Source: Rubrivirga marina
GTDB taxonomy: Bacteria; Bacteroidota; Rhodothermia; Rhodothermales; Rubricoccaceae
DNA length: 64,000 nucleotides
Direction: 5' to 3'
Assembly: GCF_002283365.1 (NCBI RefSeq)
Contig: NZ_MQWD01000001.1
Coordinates: 1,038,724-1,102,723, forward strand
Position 1 is the first letter of the stretch, and each line of letters starts with the position of its first letter. Both the position numbers and the translations under genes were made by a program. Of the stretch, positions 59,639 to 64,000 are shown piece by piece. The notes below the pieces were generated by a model. That model was given only the letters and a program-made list of their open reading frames with translations, ran no database searches and was not told where the DNA came from.

Positions 59639-59821
59639 CTAGTCGCGGGCGGGGGCGAGGAGGCGGCGGAGGGCCGGGCGGCCCAGGGTGAGCACGCCGT
59701 AGACGATGAGGCCGACGCCGCCCGCGGCCGAGAGGTCACCCGGCGAGAGCGACAGCCCCCGGCCGAGGAGCACGGCCAGGAAGGCGAGGAGTGCGGCGGA
59801 GCGGGCGAGACCGTGGGACAT
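59639..59821 (-). CDS. Small membrane protein between flhG and fliA
   Basis: A 60-residue protein with two short hydrophobic segments (A-L-L-A-F-L-A-V-L-L and G-G-V-G-L-I-V-Y-G-V-L) and a basic C-terminus (R-P-A-L-R-R-L-L-A-P). It is not recognised. It fits exactly between flhG (18 bp away) and fliA (2 bp), so it is very likely translated as part of the flagellar operon. It may be a small membrane accessory of the flagellar export or placement system; this is inference. Confidence 0.6.
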   Translation of the reverse strand: MSHGLARSAALLAFLAVLLGRGLSLSPGDLSAAGGVGLIVYGVLTLGRPALRRLLAPARD

Positions 59822-59839
59822 CGGAGCGGGCGGAGAGCG

Positions 59840-60646
59840 TCAGGCGGCGGCCGAGGTCGTCGGAGCCGGGAGCAGCGGGGCGAGCGCTCCCGCGAGGCCT
59901 GCGAACGCCGTGCGGAGAGAGGCGGAGCGCCGGACGGCGGGGACCTGCGCGCGCGCGGCGGCCCGGACCTGGGCGTCGTACGGGAGCCACCCCACCGGCG
60001 ACGGCGACTGCCCCAGGAACTGGGTCGTCAGCTCGGCGAACCGCTCGGCCGTCCGGACCGCGTCCGCGTCGGTGTCGGCCGCGTTGACGACGGCCAGGAA
60101 GGGGTACGTCGGGGCCACGTGCCAGACGGCCTTCGCGAGGGCGTAGGCCCCCGTCACCGCCGTCGGTTCGCCAACGACGACGAGGAGCCCCGCGTCGGCC
60201 CGGTCGAGCGCCCACCGGACGAGCCCGTCCAGCCCGGCCGGTGCGTCGATGAGGACCACGTCGTGCGTGGCCGCGGCCAGGTCGATGACGGCGTCGAACG
60301 CTTCGTAGAGCGCCGGGCACACGTCGCCGGGCCGGGTCGCAGAGCCGCCGACGACCAGCGAGAGGCCGCCCGCGGTCTGGTGGAACGCCCGCTCGGCGGG
60401 GACGGCGCCGCTCGCCACGGCGAGGACGCTCGCCCGCGGCTCCTCGTTGAGGAGCGTCGCGCACGAGCTCTGGCAGGGGTCGGCGTCGAGGAGCGCGACC
60501 GACCGGCCCGCCTCAGCCAGCGTCTCGGCGAGGTTGACGGCGATGGTGCTCTTGCCCGTGCCCCCCTTGCCGCTGACGACCGCGAGGACGATGCCGTGCG
60601 GCGAGGAGGGAGTGGGGAGAGGAGCCATGGTGCGGAGAGGGTCCAT
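59840..60646 (-). CDS. flhG: Flagellar number regulator FlhG (MinD/ParA ATPase)
   Basis: A 268-residue MinD-like ATPase. The deviant Walker A is S-G-K-G-G-T-G-K-S-T at about residue 25-34, the switch I region reads L-L-D-A-D-P-C-Q-S-S, and the switch II region I-D-A-P-A-G-L. FlhG limits flagellar number and location together with FlhF. The N-terminal D-Q-A-x-x-L-R activation motif that stimulates FlhF GTPase in other bacteria is not seen in M-D-P-L-R-T-M-A-P-L-P-T-P. The ATG at 60628 is an alternative start. It lies 16 bp after flhF. Confidence 0.9.
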   Translation of the reverse strand: MDPLRTMAPLPTPSSPHGIVLAVVSGKGGTGKSTIAVNLAETLAEAGRSVALLDADPCQSSCATLLNEEPRASVLAVASGAVPAERAFHQTAGGLSLVVGGSATRPGDVCPALYEAFDAVIDLAAATHDVVLIDAPAGLDGLVRWALDRADAGLLVVVGEPTAVTGAYALAKAVWHVAPTYPFLAVVNAADTDADAVRTAERFAELTTQFLGQSPSPVGWLPYDAQVRAAARAQVPAVRRSASLRTAFAGLAGALAPLLPAPTTSAAA

Positions 60647-60661
60647 GAGAGGGGGGAGGGG

Positions 60662-61864
60662 CTAGGCGCTGACGGGGCGTGCGCGTGCGGGACTCTCGGA
60701 GAGGACGGTAGAGACGAGCGAGTGGAGGTCGAGCCCGACCGCGCGGCCGTCCGGCGCCACGGCTGCGCGGCGAGGCTCCGGGGGCGGGGAGGCCGATCGG
60801 GCCGGCGGCGGTGCGGCCGGTCGAGTGGTCTGGTGATCGGCCCGTGCGAGGTCGGAGGGAGCGGATCCCGAGGCCGCGAAGCGGAGCGGGAGGCCGAGGA
60901 CGTCGGTCCAGACGTCGCCGGCGGCCGGGGCCTCGTCGAGCCGCGTGAGCGCCAGCGCGTCGGGGCGGAGGCCGAGGGCCGCGACGGTCGCGGCGGTCAG
61001 CGTCGCCGGCGCCCGCGTGGCGTCGACGGCGAGGTGGACCTCGGCCCGGCCGAGCGGGGCCAGCACCTCGCCGAGGCGGGCCACGACGGGCCGCGCGCGG
61101 TCGGCGGCGAGGGGGAGCGCCGGCGTGTCGACCACGACGAAGTCGGCGCCGGTCTCGGCGAAGCGGGCGAGCGCCTCGGCGGTCTCCTCGGCCGTGTGGA
61201 CGACGGCCACGGGGACGCCTGCGGCCCAGAACACGGGGGCGGCGTCGGGGGCGTGGCCGCCTTCCGGGGCCACGATCAGCGCTGCCGGCTGCGACGCGCC
61301 GGCGAGCGCAGGCGCCAGCGCCAGCCGGAGCGCCAGCGACGTCTTCCCAGCCCCGGCCGGCCCAACGAAGACGACCGGGGTGGGACCGGTGGGCGCGGCG
61401 GGCGCGAGGCGGGCGAGGGCGGACTCGAGCGTCGCCAGCCGTGCGCGGAGCGCGGCCACCTCGGCGGCCGTCGCACCGGGCTCCGTCGCGGGAGCCGACG
61501 GGGCGATCAGAGGCGTCCAGGCCGGAAGGGCGGGCCCCGCCGGCTGGGCCGGCGCGGAAATCGGTTCCGTCGGCTTCGGACGCACGTTCCGGGCCGCCCC
61601 GTAGCCGTAGGCCCGGGGAGCGGCCTTGGCGACCGGCTCAGGGACTGCGGGGGGCGGCGTCGGCCGGGGCGCGGGCGCCGACGCCGGCCGGGCCGCCGGT
61701 GTGGGCTTGGCGACCGGCGTGTCGTCGAAGGCGACCGTCACGGACGCCGGTCTGCCGGCCGCGCCGGGCGTCGACTGGAGCATCACCACGTCGCGGCCGA
61801 ACAGGCGTCGCGCGTCGGCGAGGGCCTCGCGGATGGAGGGGCCGGTGACGGTCTTGAGGGTCAT
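60662..61864 (-). CDS. flhF: Flagellar biosynthesis GTPase FlhF, divergent
   Basis: A 400-residue SRP-type GTPase that guides flagellar placement. The N-terminal part begins M-T-L-K-T-V-T-G-P-S-I-R-E-A-L-A-D-A-R as in FlhF, followed by a Pro/Ala-rich linker (about 45-130). The G domain has the P loop V-F-V-G-P-A-G-A-G-K-T-S at about 170-180. The G3 site reads V-V-D-T-P-A-L-P instead of D-T-A-G-R, and G4 reads L-T-R-L-D-E instead of T-K-x-D. The changes suggest weak or altered GTP hydrolysis. Position next to flhA and flhG supports the name. Confidence 0.87.
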   Translation of the reverse strand: MTLKTVTGPSIREALADARRLFGRDVVMLQSTPGAAGRPASVTVAFDDTPVAKPTPAARPASAPAPRPTPPPAVPEPVAKAAPRAYGYGAARNVRPKPTEPISAPAQPAGPALPAWTPLIAPSAPATEPGATAAEVAALRARLATLESALARLAPAAPTGPTPVVFVGPAGAGKTSLALRLALAPALAGASQPAALIVAPEGGHAPDAAPVFWAAGVPVAVVHTAEETAEALARFAETGADFVVVDTPALPLAADRARPVVARLGEVLAPLGRAEVHLAVDATRAPATLTAATVAALGLRPDALALTRLDEAPAAGDVWTDVLGLPLRFAASGSAPSDLARADHQTTRPAAPPPARSASPPPEPRRAAVAPDGRAVGLDLHSLVSTVLSESPARARPVSA

Positions 61865-61883
61865 GAACAGGCCGAGAAGGGCG

Positions 61884-63953
61884 CTACGGGAGGCTCACCT
61901 GCCCCTCCACGTCCACCGGCGCCTCGGGCACGAGGTCTTGGTAGGACAGGACCGCGACGTCCGGGAGGACGGGGTCGAGGAAGGCGAAGAGGGTGGCGCG
62001 GAGCACGGGGGAGGTCAGGAGGACCGGCGGGTGGCCGGCGGCGATCAGCGGTTTCAGCCGGGCCTCGGCCTCGGCCTGGAGCCGAGCGGCCCGGTCGGGG
62101 TCGAGGCCGAGCGTGCTCGGGTTGAGCTCACCGGTCTGCGCCCTCTCTAGCAAGTGGTGTTCCAGGGTCGGGTCGAGCACGACGGCGTGGAGCCGGCCGT
62201 CGGGTCCGGAGAAGTGCCGCGTGAGCGTGGGCGCGAGGGCGGCCCGCGCGAACTCCGTCAGCACCTCCGGACTCTTCGTCGAGGCCGCTCGGTCGGCCAG
62301 GGCTTCGAGGATCAGGACGAGGTCGCGGATCGGGACGCGTTCCTGGAGCAGCCGCTTCAGCACGCGCTGGACGCTGCCGACCGAGAGCTGGTCGGGCACG
62401 AGCTCGCCCACGAGCGCCGGGGCCGACTCCTGCACCTTGTCGAGCAACTCGCGCGTGCCCTGCCGCGTGAGGAGCGCGTGGGCGTGCTTGCGGAGCGTCT
62501 CCAGGAGGTGCGTCGCGATGACGGCCGGGGCCTCGACCGTCGCCAGCCCGAGGCGCTCGGCCTCGGGGAGCGACCGGTCCGCGACCCACACCGCCTCGAG
62601 CCCGAATGTTGGGTCGACGGTCCGGATGCCGGGGGGCGCCTCGTCGTTCCCGTCGAGGAGAAGAGCGAGGTGGTAGCCCGGGAGGGCCTCGCCGCGCGCC
62701 ACGTCGTTGCCGCGGAGCTTGACCACGTAGGCGTTCGCGTCGAGCGCCACGTTGTCGCGGATCCGGACGGGCGGGACCACGATGCCCATCTCGGTCGCCA
62801 GCTGGCGGCGGAGCATCGAGATCCGCTCGAGGAGGTCGCCGCCCTGGGCCGGGTCGACGACGGGGATGAGGCCGTAGCCGATCTCGAGCTCCAGTTCGTC
62901 GACCAGGAGGAGGTCGGCCGGTTCGGGCTCCGGCGCGGGGGCCGTCTCGGCGGGCCGGGCCGCTTCCTCGGCCTCGTCGGCGATCGTGCCGGCGCGGCGG
63001 AACGCGACGAACGCGAGGCCCCCCGCGAGCGCCCAGAATGGGACGATCGGGAGGCCCGGCAGCACGCCGAGGAGCGCCATGAACCCGGCCGTCACGAACA
63101 GGGCCTCCGGCTTGCCGAACAGCTGCGACTGGGTCTCGGACGAGAGGTTGCCCTCGCCGGACGCCCGCGAGACGATGAGGCCGGCGGCCGTCGAGATGAG
63201 GAGCGCCGGGATCTGGCTCACGAGCCCGTCGCCGATCGACAGCAACGTGAACGTCTGGGCGGCCTCGGCCGGCCCCATCCCGTACTGCGCGACCCCGATG
63301 ATGAGCCCGCCGACGATGTTGATGGCCGTGATGACGAGCCCGGCCATGGCGTCGCCGCGGACGAACTTCGAGGCGCCGTCCATGGCCCCGTAGAAGTCGG
63401 CCTCGCGCGAGACTTCGGAGCGGCGGCGCTTGGCCTCGCCCTCGTCGATGAGCCCGGCGTTGAGGTCGGCGTCGATCGCCATCTGCTTGCCGGGCAGGGC
63501 GTCGAGCGTGAACCGCGCGCCGACCTCCGCGATCCGCCCCGAGCCCTTCGTGATGACCACGAAGTTGATGAGGACGAGGACGAGGAAGACGATGGCGCCG
63601 ACCACGTAATTCCCCGACACCACGAACTCCCCGAACGCCTCGATGAGCGCGCCCGCCTTGGCCTCGCCCAGGATGAGCCGCGTCGAGGCCACGTTGAGCG
63701 ACAGCCGGAACAGCGTCGTCACGAGGAGGAGCCCCGGGAAGATGCCGAAGTCGAGCGGGCGCTCGGCGTAGAACGCCGTGAGGAGGACGGCCAGGCTGAT
63801 GGCGATGTTCGTCGCCAGCAGGAGGTCGAGGAGGAACCCCGGGAGGGGCACCACCATCACGAACAGGACGAGGACGAGCCCGGTGGCGGCCAGGGCCTCC
63901 CCGTTCAGCGTGAACGCGGGCGGTCGGGCGGCGGGGACGGCGGCGGCGGACAT
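61884..63953 (-). CDS. flhA: Flagellar export gate protein FlhA
   Basis: A 689-residue FlhA, normal length, the main gate subunit of the flagellar type III export machine. About eight membrane helices fill residues 20-310, with the FHIPEP-region sequence L-F-R-L-S-L-N-V-A-S-T-R at about 70-82 and G-S-G-R-I-A-E-V-G-A-R-F at about 135. The cytoplasmic domain (about 340-689) binds export substrates and chaperones. It is the first gene of the leftward flagellar group in this window; more flagellar genes probably lie to the right. Confidence 0.96.
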   Translation of the reverse strand: MSAAAVPAARPPAFTLNGEALAATGLVLVLFVMVVPLPGFLLDLLLATNIAISLAVLLTAFYAERPLDFGIFPGLLLVTTLFRLSLNVASTRLILGEAKAGALIEAFGEFVVSGNYVVGAIVFLVLVLINFVVITKGSGRIAEVGARFTLDALPGKQMAIDADLNAGLIDEGEAKRRRSEVSREADFYGAMDGASKFVRGDAMAGLVITAINIVGGLIIGVAQYGMGPAEAAQTFTLLSIGDGLVSQIPALLISTAAGLIVSRASGEGNLSSETQSQLFGKPEALFVTAGFMALLGVLPGLPIVPFWALAGGLAFVAFRRAGTIADEAEEAARPAETAPAPEPEPADLLLVDELELEIGYGLIPVVDPAQGGDLLERISMLRRQLATEMGIVVPPVRIRDNVALDANAYVVKLRGNDVARGEALPGYHLALLLDGNDEAPPGIRTVDPTFGLEAVWVADRSLPEAERLGLATVEAPAVIATHLLETLRKHAHALLTRQGTRELLDKVQESAPALVGELVPDQLSVGSVQRVLKRLLQERVPIRDLVLILEALADRAASTKSPEVLTEFARAALAPTLTRHFSGPDGRLHAVVLDPTLEHHLLERAQTGELNPSTLGLDPDRAARLQAEAEARLKPLIAAGHPPVLLTSPVLRATLFAFLDPVLPDVAVLSYQDLVPEAPVDVEGQVSLP

Positions 63954-63980
63954 GGCTTAGAGGCGGGCCGACGAGTCCGC

Positions 63981-64000
63981 CCGCCTCGGCGCCGAGGCGG
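63981..64000. repeat. 20-bp palindrome, exact copy at the window edge
   Basis: CCGCCTCGGCGCCGAGGCGG fills the last 20 bases, 28 bp before the flhA start on the minus strand. It probably marks the end of a gene beyond the window edge. Confidence 0.75.

Noticed and set aside
59840..60646. The MinD-like ATPase as cell-division MinD
   Set aside because: It sits in a flagellar operon with flhF and fliA, and no MinC or MinE gene is nearby, so FlhG is the better name.
4722..64000. The palindromes as REP elements with a RAYT transposase
   Set aside because: No Y1-type transposase gene was found in the window, and the copies are isolated single stems rather than paired REPs.

Overview
The window is a GC-rich bacterial chromosome segment (roughly 70% GC by eye) that most resembles a member of the Rhodothermota, in the neighbourhood of Rubrivirga, Rubricoccus or Salinibacter. 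This placement is inferred, not proven. It rests on a C-terminal type IX secretion sorting domain (54958-56622), the near absence of Shine-Dalgarno sequences before start codons, many short lipoproteins, and a lineage-style mix of Bacteroidota and myxobacteria-like modules. No rRNA, tRNA, CRISPR array or transposase gene was seen.

Positions 1-28000 are mostly housekeeping and accessory genes in short, mixed-strand units. They include a partial Rof-like gene, a TspO-like membrane protein, an orphan ABC ATPase, a HIT protein, a histidine kinase, RecG, several lipoproteins, PRC-barrel and M23 proteins, phosphoglucomutase, a secreted SMP-30/gluconolactonase-like protein followed by a GntP permease, and phosphatidylserine decarboxylase. 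They also include rhodanese, a sugar-phosphate nucleotidyltransferase with a divergent glycosyltransferase, two BLUF photoreceptors flanking a flavin oxidase-type protein and a decayed cupin, and glycerate kinase. Many gene ends carry a 20-bp palindrome, CCGCCTCGGCGCCGAGGCGG, or a variant of it.

Positions 28010-57755 form one long rightward run that encodes a type VI secretion system (T6SS) and its cargo. The order is tssB, tssC, hcp, tssE, tssF, tssG, tssH/clpV, vgrG, a DUF6484-like protein, a DUF2169 protein, a DUF4150 PAAR-like tip, a degenerate ketosynthase, an AHH/HNH-type nuclease, Imm11-like and Imm49-like immunity proteins, a HEAT-repeat protein, a TssB-TssC fusion, an FHA-transmembrane-lytic transglycosylase fusion, a PP2C phosphatase, a Ser/Thr kinase, two CsgG-like lipoproteins, a T9SS-sorted protein and an outer-membrane barrel. 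The usual membrane complex (TssJ/L/M), TssK and TssA are not in the window. The two most unusual proteins are the nuclease, whose last 20 residues look like a bipartite nuclear localisation signal, and the FHA-TM-transglycosylase, which could couple phospho-signalling to local peptidoglycan opening.

Positions 57900-58799 encode a secreted S1/P1-like zinc hydrolase. Positions 58869-63953 hold a leftward flagellar group: flhA, flhF, flhG, a 60-residue membrane protein and fliA. FlhF and FlhG both depart from the textbook motifs.
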